Below, one piece after another: positions 18,771 through 27,759 of a DNA stretch of 64,000 nt (position 1 is the first letter of the stretch; every line of letters starts with the position of its first letter). The position numbers and the translations under genes were made by a program. This DNA is from Marivivens niveibacter (GTDB lineage Bacteria > Pseudomonadota > Alphaproteobacteria > Rhodobacterales > Rhodobacteraceae). Below the pieces are notes generated by a model. The model was given only the letters and a program-made list of their open reading frames with translations, was not told the DNA's origin and did no database searches. Where the stretch lies: positions 434,001 through 498,000 of the forward strand of contig NZ_MSPP01000003.1 in the NCBI RefSeq assembly GCF_002150005.2, given 5' to 3'.

Positions 18771-20003
18771 ATGACTAAAATCGTACCGCTTGATTCCGCC
18801 CATGAATTGCCAGTTTGGCGTCGCCCTATTGCGCTGTTGTTCCTTGTTGCAATGGCCCTGCCTTTGGCTTTTTCCACCTGGCAGGCGCTGCTGAATAACT
18901 TTGTGATCGAAGTCGCCGATTTCCAAGGTGACGATATCGGCCTGTTGCACACAGTCCGTGAAATCCCAGGGTTTCTGGCGATTGGCGTGATCGTTCTATT
19001 GCTGTTCGTGCGCGAACAGCGATTGGGATTGCTGTCATTGTTGTTGTTGGGTGTATCCACCGGCGTTACGGCATGGTTTCCCACGCTGGGCGGCATTTTG
19101 ATGATCACGACCTTTAGTTCGATCGGGTTTCACTATTTTGAAACGGTGAACCAATCATTGCAGTTGCAGTGGATCGACAAAGCAAAAGCGCCACAAACTT
19201 TGGGCTGGATTTTGGCGGCTGGATCCGGTGCGACCTTTGTGGCCTACGGTCTGCTGGTACTAACGTGGAAAACGCTGGGGCTGTCCTATAACACTGTTTA
19301 CATGATCTCGGGCGGGACGACGGCACTGATCGCGCTGTTCTGCCTGTTCGCCTATCCGCAATTCGAAGCGCCAAACCCGCAGCTAAAATCGTTCGTCCTG
19401 CGACGCCGCTACTGGCTGTATTACGCGTTGCAATTCATGGCAGGCGCGCGTCGCCAGATTTTCGTGGTGTTCGCAGGTTTTATGATGGTCGAACGGTTCG
19501 GATTCGAGGTGCATGAGGTCACAGGCCTGTTTCTTTTAACCCTGATCGTTAACATGCTGGTCGCCCCGTTTCTGGGAAAAGCGGTCGCAATCTGGGGGGA
19601 ACGCCGCGCGTTGATGGTGGAATACGTCGGGCTTGTTGTCGTATTCCTGTGCTACGGCGGTGTCTATTTCTTTGGCTGGGGCGTGCTGATCGCTGGTGCA
19701 TTGTACGTGGTCGATCACATCTTTTTCGGGTTGGCATTGGCGCTGAAAACCTATTTCCAGAAAATCGCAGATCCGGGTGATATCGCCCCGACGGCGGCGG
19801 TGGCGTTTACGATCAATCACATAGCAGCGGTGGTTCTGCCGGTGCTTTTGGGGCTGCTATGGCTGCAATCGCCGCTCTTGGTCTTTTTGCTTGCGGCTGG
19901 TATGGCAGCGGTATCCTTGTGTTTGGCGATGCTGATCCCGCGTCACCCGACCGAAGGGTATGAAACAATTTTGACGCGCCCTCGGGCTGCCCCTGCCGAA
20001 TAA
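18771..20003 (+). CDS. MFS transporter
   Basis: A 410-residue major facilitator protein with about twelve membrane helices in two groups, separated by the cytoplasmic loop ending QFEAPNPQLKSFVLRRRYW. Loop GLLHTVREIPGFLAIG lies between helices 1 and 2 and GKAVAIWGERRALMVEYVGL between helices 8 and 9, where the second-half motif A equivalent (G...WGERRA) stands. Substrate unknown. It lies between the cupin gene and prmA, six bases before prmA, and may be co-transcribed with it. Confidence 0.88.
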   Translation: MTKIVPLDSAHELPVWRRPIALLFLVAMALPLAFSTWQALLNNFVIEVADFQGDDIGLLHTVREIPGFLAIGVIVLLLFVREQRLGLLSLLLLGVSTGVTAWFPTLGGILMITTFSSIGFHYFETVNQSLQLQWIDKAKAPQTLGWILAAGSGATFVAYGLLVLTWKTLGLSYNTVYMISGGTTALIALFCLFAYPQFEAPNPQLKSFVLRRRYWLYYALQFMAGARRQIFVVFAGFMMVERFGFEVHEVTGLFLLTLIVNMLVAPFLGKAVAIWGERRALMVEYVGLVVVFLCYGGVYFFGWGVLIAGALYVVDHIFFGLALALKTYFQKIADPGDIAPTAAVAFTINHIAAVVLPVLLGLLWLQSPLLVFLLAAGMAAVSLCLAMLIPRHPTEGYETILTRPRAAPAE

Positions 20004-20008
20004 AGCTT

Positions 20009-20887
20009 ATGACCGATCTGACCTATTCCGCCATTGCCGTTGTCCCATCTCTTGATCAGGCGGAGGCATTGGCGCTGGCTTGTGAAAATCTGTACCCAGA
20101 GCCCACAGGCGTAGGTAGTTTCGAAATCGAAGATGGGTCGGGGTTGTTCGAGGTTGCCGCCTATTTCGTGGAAAAGCCTGACCAAGCGGGTTTGGCGCTG
20201 TTGTCCACAATGCACGGAGCCAAAGACTTTGTAATTTCTGAGGTGCCGCAAATCGATTGGGTCGCGCATGTAAAACGCGAACTGGCCCCGGTCGAGGCTG
20301 GTCGTTTCTTTGTTTACGGTAGCCATGACGCCGACAAAGTACCCGATGATAAAATCGCGCTGTTGATCGAGGCGGCGATGGCATTCGGTACAGGGCACCA
20401 CGGAACCACTTTGGGGTGCCTGCGCGCGCTAGATCGGATCGCGAACGAAGGCGCTGCGCCGAAAAAGGCAATTGATGTTGGCTGCGGCACGGCTGTTTTG
20501 GCGATGGGCGCAGTACGCGTTTGGCCAGATGCAACGGTTTTGGCGTCGGATATTGATCAGGTCGCCGTAGATGTTGCTGAGACCAATTTGGCGGCGAACG
20601 GAATGTCTGGATCTGTTTTGTGTCTAGAGGCCGCAGGTTTCGATGCGCCCGAGATCGGGCAGGCAGGGCCATACGACCTGATTTTCGCGAATATCCTGAA
20701 AGGCCCGCTGATTTCGATCGCGCCGGATATGGCCGATCACGCAGCGCCCGGCGCGCATGCGATTCTTTCGGGAATTCTGAACGAACAGGCCGATAGCGTA
20801 CTTTCTGTCTATAACGCACAGGGGTTTACCCTAAAGTATCGCGAAATTGTCGGTGATTGGACAACATTAACCCTGACCTACGGATAA
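20009..20887 (+). CDS. prmA: Ribosomal protein L11 methyltransferase
   Basis: A 292-residue SAM-dependent methyltransferase that trimethylates ribosomal protein L11. After an N-terminal substrate-recognition domain come AFGTGHHGTTLGCLRAL, motif I AIDVGCGTAVLAMGA, an acidic ribose-binding residue in LASDIDQVAVDVAETN and FANILKGPLI, the N-x-L/P-type post motif of PrmA. It starts six bases after the MFS stop. The order AFGTGHH rather than AFGTGxHxTT of longer enzymes is within family variation. Confidence 0.92.
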   Translation: MTDLTYSAIAVVPSLDQAEALALACENLYPEPTGVGSFEIEDGSGLFEVAAYFVEKPDQAGLALLSTMHGAKDFVISEVPQIDWVAHVKRELAPVEAGRFFVYGSHDADKVPDDKIALLIEAAMAFGTGHHGTTLGCLRALDRIANEGAAPKKAIDVGCGTAVLAMGAVRVWPDATVLASDIDQVAVDVAETNLAANGMSGSVLCLEAAGFDAPEIGQAGPYDLIFANILKGPLISIAPDMADHAAPGAHAILSGILNEQADSVLSVYNAQGFTLKYREIVGDWTTLTLTYG

Positions 20888-21001
20888 TGTTTCTTAATCA
20901 GGGGACTCTGCCCTGATTTTGTCATGGATTTTTGACAAAGTTGAACAGTTGGTTAAAGCCCGTACCGGTACGGTGGGGGCTGTACGCGTAAGGTTTATGT
21001 T

Positions 21002-21361
21002 ATGGGTCAGAATGAGAGTACGTTTGAGGCCCGCGTTGATAGAATTGAACGGTCTTATGAAATGCGCACTGCGAATGGTGTAAGGCACGAAATTCTAAGT
21101 GACGGGTTAATAGTTGCACGGCCGCGCAGACGTGCGCCGCGGTTTCCTTGGAAAGGGTTGGCCATTTCCGGGATCGCATTGATCGGGTTCAAGGTTTTGA
21201 TGCTGATGAACTTGGGTCCAAATGTGTATGCGCAGCGTGTTGAAATGTTGGCTGACGGCACGGTGTTTGAACAGGCCGGTGCATGGTTCATGCAGGTTGA
21301 TGTGGTCACGAAATGGACCGCTGAAAACCTGACAGCGCTGATAAAGACGGCGCTAAGATAA
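21002..21361 (+). CDS. Hypothetical single-span membrane protein
   Basis: A 119-residue protein with a charged N-terminal part (FEARVDRIERSYEMR, then RPRRRAPRFPWKG), one membrane helix at about residues 56-74 (LAISGIALIGFKVLMLMNL), and a C-terminal domain probably in the periplasm by the positive-inside rule. A coding origin is supported by the good frame, a downstream terminator and a plausible conserved feel; I do not recognise the family. It is flanked by prmA and a terminator and is probably monocistronic. Confidence 0.72.
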   Translation: MGQNESTFEARVDRIERSYEMRTANGVRHEILSDGLIVARPRRRAPRFPWKGLAISGIALIGFKVLMLMNLGPNVYAQRVEMLADGTVFEQAGAWFMQVDVVTKWTAENLTALIKTALR

Positions 21362-21362
21362 C

Positions 21363-21396
21363 AAAAAGGACCGCCCGATTTGGGCGGTCCTTTTGC
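21363..21396 (+). terminator. Rho-independent terminator
   Basis: The stem AAGGACCGCCC / GGGCGGTCCTT with a short GATTT-type loop is followed by TTTGCA. It closes the preceding membrane-protein gene, and being symmetrical may also serve the convergent DUF1127 gene. Confidence 0.85.
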
Positions 21397-21417
21397 ATTA
21401 CATTCGATGGCACTGGA

Positions 21418-21648
21418 TCAGTTGAATGCGCCCTTGCGCGCGATTTCAATAATCTGACCGCGGGTCAGGCCGATGTCGTTCAATTCGTGATCCGACAGTT
21501 TATCCAGCAAGGCCAGTGTTTTGCGCAGCTCGATCCAGTTCTGGATGCGTGCGATCTGGTCGTAAACAAACGATACCGCCTGATATGCGGCGCGGGACGA
21601 TGCTGCGGTGTCTGGCGACAGCGCAATCGGTGCAGCAACTAATGCCAT
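21418..21648 (-). CDS. DUF1127 domain small protein
   Basis: A 76-residue arginine/lysine-containing protein with the DUF1127 core LRKTLALLDKLSDHELNDIGLTRGQIIEIARKG, in which LSDxxLxDIGLxR is the family signature. DUF1127 proteins of alphaproteobacteria can be small RNA-binding regulators (CcaF1 and relatives) linked to stress or phosphate responses; that role is family knowledge, not seen here. The start has TGAGGAAT upstream. Its promoter region contains several A/T-rich inverted repeats. Confidence 0.88.
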   Translation of the reverse strand: MALVAAPIALSPDTAASSRAAYQAVSFVYDQIARIQNWIELRKTLALLDKLSDHELNDIGLTRGQIIEIARKGAFN

Positions 21649-21935
21649 GTTAATTCCTCATTACTCTGTTGCCGCAATGCGGCATGATCTGTGTTCTGAG
21701 GCCCACGTAATCTGCCCGAAATGCAAAAACCATCGCCAGTTTTGCATAGTAATTATGCGTTTTTGGAATGGCTAATTTTTGTGCAAATAGGTCACAATTT
21801 AATCACTCGATCTGTCGTAATTTGCATCTGCCTGTTCGCTTTTGGGGCAATGTGCGTTGGGTGATCGTAAAAGCGGCTTGGCGTTTGTTCGCGTTTTGTG
21901 CTATTTGTCGAAAAAGAGCAGAATAAGGCACAGCA
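21649..21935. promoter_or_regulatory. Divergent intergenic region DUF1127 / ruvC with inverted repeats
   Basis: 287 non-coding bases. Inverted repeat ATGCAAAA (21721-21728) with TTTTGCAT (21740-21747); overlapping it GCATA (21744-21748) with TATGC (21754-21758); then TAATTTTTGTGCAAAT (21773-21788), identical to a site upstream of ileS and the cupin gene. The clustering of TGCA-centred symmetry suggests regulator binding or a local terminator/attenuator structure. Confidence 0.45.
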
Positions 21936-22445
21936 ATGCGCGTGATCGGAATCGATCCGGGGCTGCGAAATATGGGCTGGGGAATCATCGATGTATCGGG
22001 ATCCCGACTGGCGCATGTGGCGAACGGAATATGTAAATCTGACGGCAAAGCCGATCTATCGAACCGATTGCTGGATCTGCACGATCAACTGACTGCCGTT
22101 TTTTCTGAATACAAACCTGACGCCGCTGCGGTCGAGCAAACGTTCGTTAACAAAGACGCGGTTGCGACCCTGAAGCTGGGGCAGGCACGCGGGATTGCTC
22201 TGCTGGTGCCTGCGCAGGCGGGGCTGACTGTCGGGGAATATCTGCCGAACGCGGTGAAAAAAGCCGTCGTTGGCGTCGGTCACGCGGACAAAAAACAGAT
22301 CGACCACATGGTGCGCCTGCAATTGCCGGGCGTAAAGATCAACGGTGTCGATGCTGCGGACGCGCTGGCGATTGCCATTTGTCATTCACACCACTGTCAA
22401 TCTGCGGGGCATCTGTCGCGCGCAATCGCAAAGGCCGCGGGATGA
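21936..22445 (+). CDS. ruvC: Holliday junction endonuclease RuvC
   Basis: A 169-residue RNase H-fold resolvase. The first catalytic Asp7 is in [17 protein letters not shown], the Glu is in [12 protein letters not shown], and the last acidic pair is in [14 protein letters not shown]. It is the first gene of ruvCAB, and its stop overlaps the ruvA start (ATGA). Confidence 0.97.
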   Translation: MRVIGIDPGLRNMGWGIIDVSGSRLAHVANGICKSDGKADLSNRLLDLHDQLTAVFSEYKPDAAAVEQTFVNKDAVATLKLGQARGIALLVPAQAGLTVGEYLPNAVKKAVVGVGHADKKQIDHMVRLQLPGVKINGVDAADALAIAICHSHHCQSAGHLSRAIAKAAG

Positions 22446-23101
22446 TTGGGAAACTCTCTGGGATAGTCGATTACAAAGGCTTGGATCACGTTATGATCGA
22501 CGTGCGCGGTGTGGGTTACATCGTCTATTGTTCCGACCGTGTCATGGCCGCCATCCCGCCCGTGGGCGAGGCGGTCGCGCTATATACGGACCTATTGGTG
22601 CGCGAAGATCTGATGCAGTTGTTCGGATTTTCGACGCTGGTTGAAAAAGAATGGCACCGCCTGCTGACGGGCGTTCAGGGCATTGGGCCAAAGGCGTCAT
22701 TGGCGATCCTTGGCACGCTTGGCCCCGAAGGCGTCAGTCGCGCGATTGCGCTGGGCGATGCTGCGGCTGTGGCGCGTGCCAAAGGGGTCGGCCCGAAAAC
22801 GGCGCAGCGCGTGGTGCTGGAGCTAAAGAACAAAGCGCCGTCCGTCATGGCCATGTCTGGGCAAGAGGCGGCCGTTTCGGACGACGTGATTGACACCGAA
22901 ACGCCCGTGAAAAAGCCGCGCAAGACGGCCCCGCCCAAACAGAACACCGCGCAGCCAGAGGCGCTATCGGCGCTGCAAAACCTAGGCTACGGTCCGTCGG
23001 ATGCGGCATCGGCTGTTGCAACGGCGCTAGAGTCGGAGCCTGATTTGGACACCGGCGCGTTGATCAAAGCGGCGCTGAAACTACTGGCGCCGAAAGGGTA
23101 A
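22442..23101 (+). CDS. ruvA: Holliday junction DNA-binding subunit RuvA
   Basis: A 219-residue tetrameric junction-binding protein. The OB fold begins [26 protein letters not shown]; the two helix-hairpin-helix motifs are [20 protein letters not shown] and [17 protein letters not shown]; and domain III, which contacts RuvB, is [20 protein letters not shown] at the C-terminus after a flexible linker rich in Lys, Pro and Thr. The start overlaps ruvC and the stop is 3 bases from ruvB. Confidence 0.97.
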   Translation: MIGKLSGIVDYKGLDHVMIDVRGVGYIVYCSDRVMAAIPPVGEAVALYTDLLVREDLMQLFGFSTLVEKEWHRLLTGVQGIGPKASLAILGTLGPEGVSRAIALGDAAAVARAKGVGPKTAQRVVLELKNKAPSVMAMSGQEAAVSDDVIDTETPVKKPRKTAPPKQNTAQPEALSALQNLGYGPSDAASAVATALESEPDLDTGALIKAALKLLAPKG

Positions 23102-23104
23102 TCG

Positions 23105-24121
23105 ATGGACCGAACCGAAGATCTGTCGCCCGAACGGCAATCATCAGACAACGATCGCGCGTTGCGTCCGCAGGGGTTAGATGAATTCATCGGTCAGGCC
23201 GAAGCGCGCGCCAACCTGCGCGTGTTCATCGAATCCGCCAAGCGGCGGGGCGAGGCGATGGACCACGCGTTGTTCCACGGCCCGCCCGGATTGGGTAAAA
23301 CGACGCTCGCGCAGATTATGTCGCGCGAATTGGGCGTGAATTTCCGCATGACCTCGGGCCCTGTGTTGGCCAAAGCGGGCGATCTGGCCGCGATCCTAAC
23401 AAACCTAGAGGCGCGGGACGTTCTGTTCATCGACGAAATTCACCGCATGAACCCCGCGGTCGAAGAGGTCCTGTATCCCGCGATGGAAGATTACGAACTG
23501 GACCTTGTTATCGGCGAAGGTCCAGCCGCGCGAACGGTGCGGATTGAATTACAGCCCTTTACGCTGGTCGGTGCAACGACGCGTTTGGGTCTGCTGACTA
23601 CGCCGCTGCGGGATCGTTTTGGCATTCCGACGCGGCTCGAATTCTATAATGTTGATGAATTGCATCAGATCGTCACGCGGGGCGCACGGTTGTTGGGGGC
23701 GCCTGCTGATGACGATGGCGCGCATGAAATTGCGAAACGTGCTCGGGGAACGCCGCGTATTGCGGGCCGATTGCTGCGCCGTGTCGTCGATTTCGCCGTA
23801 GTCGAAGGCGACGGTCGCGTGACCCAAGCCATCGCTGACCGCGCATTGACTCGTTTGGGCGTAGATAGTCTGGGGCTGGATAGCGCCGACCGCCGATATA
23901 TGCGCCTAATGGCCGAAAGCTATGGCGGCGGCCCTGTGGGGGTCGAAACCCTATCGGCGGCCCTATCCGAAAGCCGCGACGCGCTAGAGGAAGTGATCGA
24001 ACCCTATCTGCTACAACAGGGTCTTATCCAGCGCACGCCGCGCGGACGGATGTTGGCCGCTGCGGCGTGGCGGCATCTGGGATTGGACGCACCGCGCAGC
24101 GAACAGGATTTGTTCGGTTGA
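23105..24121 (+). CDS. ruvB: Holliday junction branch-migration ATPase RuvB
   Basis: A 338-residue AAA+ motor. Walker A is at residues 59-66 (GPPGLGKT), Walker B is in [13 protein letters not shown], sensor 1 is in [20 protein letters not shown] (including the Arg finger) and sensor 2 is in [18 protein letters not shown]; a winged-helix domain ends [21 protein letters not shown]. Last gene of ruvCAB. Confidence 0.98.
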   Translation: MDRTEDLSPERQSSDNDRALRPQGLDEFIGQAEARANLRVFIESAKRRGEAMDHALFHGPPGLGKTTLAQIMSRELGVNFRMTSGPVLAKAGDLAAILTNLEARDVLFIDEIHRMNPAVEEVLYPAMEDYELDLVIGEGPAARTVRIELQPFTLVGATTRLGLLTTPLRDRFGIPTRLEFYNVDELHQIVTRGARLLGAPADDDGAHEIAKRARGTPRIAGRLLRRVVDFAVVEGDGRVTQAIADRALTRLGVDSLGLDSADRRYMRLMAESYGGGPVGVETLSAALSESRDALEEVIEPYLLQQGLIQRTPRGRMLAAAAWRHLGLDAPRSEQDLFG

Positions 24122-24152
24122 ATCGCGGGGCAGGGGCGGTTATCGAAACGGC

Positions 24153-24770
24153 ATGACACCTGAACAGATTACACAGCTATTCACCCGCGCTGACGGTACG
24201 TATTTATGCGCCCGTTGGGGCCGTCCCATTGTGCCCGTTGTTTTCGGAGTGGAAGAGGAAACTCTGAAAATCCTGAAAGGCGCGATCGAGGCGACCGTCG
24301 GCATGGCAGGCCACAAGATGGCCGAAACGGATACCGAATTGGGTGCGAACCTGATGATCTTTTTCTGCCGTGCTTGGGATGACCTGCTGGGCGTTCCCAA
24401 TCTGGAAAAGCTGTTGGATGGGCTGCCTGATCTGGTGTCACGCCTGAACGGGTCGAGTGCGAACCAGTACCGCACCTTTCGTTTCGACAAAGATGGCGCA
24501 ATTAATTCTTGTGTTGTTGTTCTGCGCATGGATGGCGATCTGGCGAAACAACCCGCCGCAGATATCGCACTGGCCCAAGCTGCGCAGATGTTGCTGACCT
24601 GGGGCGATGGCGCGTTTGCGGAACAATCGCCACTGGCAAACGCTGGTGAAACGACCGTTTTGCGTCCTGATATCGGGGCGCTGATCCGTGCGGCCTATGA
24701 TCCTGTTCTGCCCGCATGTGATCGCGATGCGTCCCATAGTTACCGTTTATTTGCACGGATGTCCCAATGA
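24153..24770 (+). CDS. Conserved hypothetical protein between ruvB and ybgC
   Basis: A 205-residue soluble protein, no signal peptide or membrane helix. MTPEQITQLFTRADGTYLCARWGRPIVPVVFGVEEETLKILKGAIEAT-like sequence is followed by an alpha/beta pattern and CVVVLRMDGDL. I do not recognise a named domain. Its stop overlaps the ybgC start by 4 bases (ATGA), so it is translated together with ybgC and may be linked to the ybgC-tol cluster. Confidence 0.75.
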   Translation: MTPEQITQLFTRADGTYLCARWGRPIVPVVFGVEEETLKILKGAIEATVGMAGHKMAETDTELGANLMIFFCRAWDDLLGVPNLEKLLDGLPDLVSRLNGSSANQYRTFRFDKDGAINSCVVVLRMDGDLAKQPAADIALAQAAQMLLTWGDGAFAEQSPLANAGETTVLRPDIGALIRAAYDPVLPACDRDASHSYRLFARMSQ

Positions 24771-25156
24771 CCCACCGTTTTGAATGCCACGTTTATTACG
24801 AAGACACCGATCTGGCCGGCATCGTCTATTATGCGAATTACATGAAATTCATCGAACGGGCCCGCACGGAATGGGTGCGTACGCGCGGCGTGGATCAGGT
24901 GGCGCTGAAAGAAAACGAAGGTATCGTTTTCGCCGTACGCCGGGTCGAGGCAGACTATCTGCACCCCGCGAAATTCGATGACGATCTGGTGGTTGAAACC
25001 AAGGTCGACTCCATGACTGGTGCGCGGATCACCTTGCAACAGGATGTTCTACGCGACGGAGAGCTGCTGTTTACGTCGCACGTCACGTTGGTTGCGATCG
25101 GCCCGAACGGGTCACCAGCGCGTTTGCCGCAGGAATTGCGCCGCGCTTTGCATTGA
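24767..25156 (+). CDS. ybgC: Acyl-CoA thioesterase YbgC (Tol-Pal associated)
   Basis: A 129-residue hot-dog-fold thioesterase. The catalytic Asp15 is in the conserved YYEDTDLAGIVYYANYMKFIERARTEW stretch. It stands just upstream of tolQ, as in most proteobacteria, with a 142-base gap. YbgC hydrolyses short- or medium-chain acyl-CoA or acyl-ACP at the inner membrane; its exact link with Tol-Pal is unsettled. Confidence 0.95.
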   Translation: MTHRFECHVYYEDTDLAGIVYYANYMKFIERARTEWVRTRGVDQVALKENEGIVFAVRRVEADYLHPAKFDDDLVVETKVDSMTGARITLQQDVLRDGELLFTSHVTLVAIGPNGSPARLPQELRRALH

Positions 25157-25235
25157 TTATCGGCTAAACAGGCTGAAAATCGCGTATTTCAGTCCTGAAA
25201 CGCAAGCGTGAACGCAAGACGCTTGGCAAATCGCC

Positions 25236-25244
25236 TGTGGATAA
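25236..25244 (-). promoter_or_regulatory. Perfect DnaA-box match upstream of tolQ
   Basis: TGTGGATAA on the plus strand is the complement of the strict DnaA box TTATCCACA. It lies 55 bases upstream of the tolQ start. A single 9-mer can occur by chance, so the function is uncertain. Confidence 0.35.
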
Positions 25245-25298
25245 TGTATTTCGGTTCGCAACAGCGGGAAAAACCGCGCGACAGTACAGAGCAGGCAC

Positions 25299-25973
25299 AT
25301 GGAAGCAGCAACCGACTACACGATGTGGGCGTTATTCGCCCGCGCGACGATCCTTGTTAAACTAGTGATGATCATGTTGGTCCTAGCATCCGTTTGGTGC
25401 TGGGCTGTGATCGTTGATAAGATCGTCCAATACCGCAAGGCGCGCGCAGAGGCCGCTGTTTTTGACCGCGCGTTTTGGTCTGGCGAGCCTCTGAATGATC
25501 TGTTCGACAAAATCGGCACGACTCCGACTGGCCCCAGCGAACGTATTTTCGTCGCGGGCATGATGGAATGGCAGCGTAGCATCAAAGGCGACGGTGGCTT
25601 CATCGCAAACGCTCACGCGCGCATCGACCGTTCGATGGATGTCGCCATCGCGAAGGAGGCGGCAAAGCTGCAAAAAGGTCTGCCCGTTTTGGCGACCGTC
25701 GGTTCGACCGCGCCGTTTGTTGGTCTGTTCGGTACCGTTTGGGGGATTATGAATTCCTTCATCGAAATTGCCGAAGCGCAAACAACCAACCTTGCCGTTG
25801 TGGCCCCTGGTATTTCCGAAGCGTTGCTGGCAACCGGTCTGGGTCTGCTGGCCGCGATCCCTGCGGTTGTGTTCTATAACAAGCTGACCAACGACAGCGA
25901 TCACGTCGTCGCTGGGTACGAGGCTTTTGCCGATGAATTTTCGACCATCCTTGGTCGTCAGTTGGATAGTTAA
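25299..25973 (+). CDS. tolQ: Tol-Pal system protein TolQ
   Basis: A 224-residue inner-membrane stator of the Tol energy-transducing complex (MotA/ExbB family). Membrane helix 1 is at about residues 13-35 (ILVKLVMIMLVLASVWCWAV); helices 2 and 3 contain the family signature VLATVGSTAPFVGLFGTVWGIMNSF and PGISEALLATGLGLLAAIPAVVFYN, with the conserved Thr/Ala proton-path positions. The start follows GAGCAGGCAC. It uses the proton gradient, with TolR, to drive TolA. Confidence 0.96.
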   Translation: MEAATDYTMWALFARATILVKLVMIMLVLASVWCWAVIVDKIVQYRKARAEAAVFDRAFWSGEPLNDLFDKIGTTPTGPSERIFVAGMMEWQRSIKGDGGFIANAHARIDRSMDVAIAKEAAKLQKGLPVLATVGSTAPFVGLFGTVWGIMNSFIEIAEAQTTNLAVVAPGISEALLATGLGLLAAIPAVVFYNKLTNDSDHVVAGYEAFADEFSTILGRQLDS

Positions 25974-25976
25974 ACG

Positions 25977-26447
25977 ATGGGTGCGGGCGTTACCCCAAAG
26001 GCATCAGGCGGCGGATCTCGTCGCCGTCGCCGCGTACGCGGTGGCAGTGCTGCGATGTCTGAAATCAACATCACGCCTTTCGTAGACGTGATGCTGGTTC
26101 TGCTGATTATTTTCATGGTTGCTGCACCGCTGATGACGGTGGGTGTGCCTGTTGAATTGCCGAAAACGCAGGCCTCGGCGCTGCCAACAGATGACGAAGA
26201 GCCGCTGACCGTGACCATCACCGCCGAAGGTCAAGTGATGATCCAGAATTCGGAAACGGATCAGGCTGAATTGGTGACAAAACTACAGGCGATTGCGGCG
26301 GAACGGTCCAGCGACCGTATTTATCTGCGCGCGGATGGTGCCAACAATTGGAACCGCGTGGCCGAGATTATGGGCCTGCTGAACGCGGGTGGGTTTTCGA
26401 ACATCGGTCTGGTGACCGATATTGCGACCTCGGGGTCGAACGGATAA
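25977..26447 (+). CDS. tolR: Tol-Pal system protein TolR
   Basis: A 156-residue ExbD/MotB-family subunit. A basic N-terminal tail (GGGSRRRRRVRGG) precedes SEINITPFVDVMLVLLIIFMVAAPLMTVGV, whose membrane Asp in TPFVDVMLVLL is the proton-carrying residue, and then the periplasmic domain. It starts three bases after tolQ. Confidence 0.96.
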   Translation: MGAGVTPKASGGGSRRRRRVRGGSAAMSEINITPFVDVMLVLLIIFMVAAPLMTVGVPVELPKTQASALPTDDEEPLTVTITAEGQVMIQNSETDQAELVTKLQAIAAERSSDRIYLRADGANNWNRVAEIMGLLNAGGFSNIGLVTDIATSGSNG

Positions 26448-26451
26448 CGCC

Positions 26452-27612
26452 GTGGATTTTCAACGCTACAGCGTCGGAACTTGGGTATCTGGGGTTGGCC
26501 ATGCGGGGCTGATCCTATGGCTCGTCGTCGGCTGGGGAATGAATAACGAACCGATGGAGTTCGAAGTGGCCGATGTGTCGGTCATTTCGGGGGCGGAATA
26601 TGATGCTTTGGTTGCTGCGACGTCGCCGCAAACCACGACGGACCCTTTGCCCGACATGATCGCCCCCACGGTCGAAGACACGCCGCCAGATGCCGTCCCG
26701 TTAGAACCAGAACCCACGCCAGTCGAACCTGCGCCCGCTGCGCCTGCAGCCCCGGTCGAGGACACGCCGCCGCCAGCGCCGCCCGCGCGTCCCGAACCTG
26801 TTGAGCCGCCCGTCGAAACCGTGGTCGAACCAACCCCTCCATCGCCCGAGGTTGGCGCGCAAGATTTGCCCATTTCGCCGCGCCCGATGGAACGGCCCGC
26901 CGATCGTATCGCGTCCGTGCCCACGCCGTCGCAGCCCGAATTGGACGTTGCGCCCGAACCTGTCGCGCCTGTCACCCAAGCCGAGGCTGATCAAACGCCC
27001 GAAGTGGTCGAGGAAGAACGCGACGCGGCAGCACCCGAAGAAACCGCAGCCCGCATTGTGTCAGCGGATGAAACACCAGCGGCTGCTGCGCCGACATCGT
27101 CGCCGCGACCGCCTGCGCGCCCATCGGCTTTGCGCACGCAGCCAGAACCTGAACCTGCTGAAACGCAGACCGCCGCTGCGCCCGAACCCGCCGAAGAGGC
27201 CCCCGCACGTGATGCCGAAGCTGACGCAATCGCAGCCGCGTTAGCCGCCGCGACGGCTTCTACGGCGGCAAATCAGGGGCCGGCTACCGCTGGTCCGCCA
27301 TTGTCTAGCGGCGAAGAAAGCGCATTCAAAAACGCTGTCAGCGCCTGTTGGGTTGTCGATAGCGGTGCGCAATCTGCGAATGTGACGGTGACGGTTGCGT
27401 TTTCGCTAACCCGCGAAGGCCGCGTTGATGGGGATGTCCGTCAGATCGGAGCAACAGGCGGCGATAGCGCTGCGGTGCGTGCAGCATTCGATTCTGTACG
27501 CCGCGCAATTTTGCGTTGCCAATCATCGGGCTATCCGTTGCCCGCAGAAAAATATGAAACGTGGAAAGATGTCGAACTGACATTTGATCCAGTTTCCATG
27601 AGTTTACGGTGA
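26452..27612 (+). CDS. tolA: TolA-like energy transducer, proline-rich
   Basis: A 386-residue TolA. An N-terminal helix at about residues 13-32 (VGHAGLILWLVVGWGM) anchors it to TolQR, then a long periplasmic region rich in Pro, Glu, Ala and Val (about residues 60-270) spans the periplasm, and the C-terminal domain (EESAFKNAVSACWVV ... VDGDVRQIGATGGDS ... RCQSSGYPLP) is the TolA/TonB_C-type fold with its two cysteines. The GTG at 26452, four bases after tolR, is the likely start. The linker is proline-rich, as in alphaproteobacteria, rather than the helical KA-rich linker of E. coli. Confidence 0.9.
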   Translation: MDFQRYSVGTWVSGVGHAGLILWLVVGWGMNNEPMEFEVADVSVISGAEYDALVAATSPQTTTDPLPDMIAPTVEDTPPDAVPLEPEPTPVEPAPAAPAAPVEDTPPPAPPARPEPVEPPVETVVEPTPPSPEVGAQDLPISPRPMERPADRIASVPTPSQPELDVAPEPVAPVTQAEADQTPEVVEEERDAAAPEETAARIVSADETPAAAAPTSSPRPPARPSALRTQPEPEPAETQTAAAPEPAEEAPARDAEADAIAAALAAATASTAANQGPATAGPPLSSGEESAFKNAVSACWVVDSGAQSANVTVTVAFSLTREGRVDGDVRQIGATGGDSAAVRAAFDSVRRAILRCQSSGYPLPAEKYETWKDVELTFDPVSMSLR

Positions 27613-27759
27613 TTGCGGTGCCAATAGTTCGCAGATTTGTGATCCGGATGTGGCACCTTTTCGCCCAATTTCCCCATGTTTATGGGGGCAATCTGGTAAA
27701 TGACGTATCAAATATTCCATGCTGCCGTTCGATGGGAACGCCCGCTTATGAGGACCTGA

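Noticed and set aside
26466-26975. Glycine/serine-rich minus-strand frame over tolA
   Set aside because: Complement of a Pro/Ala/Glu linker; artefact of low complexity.
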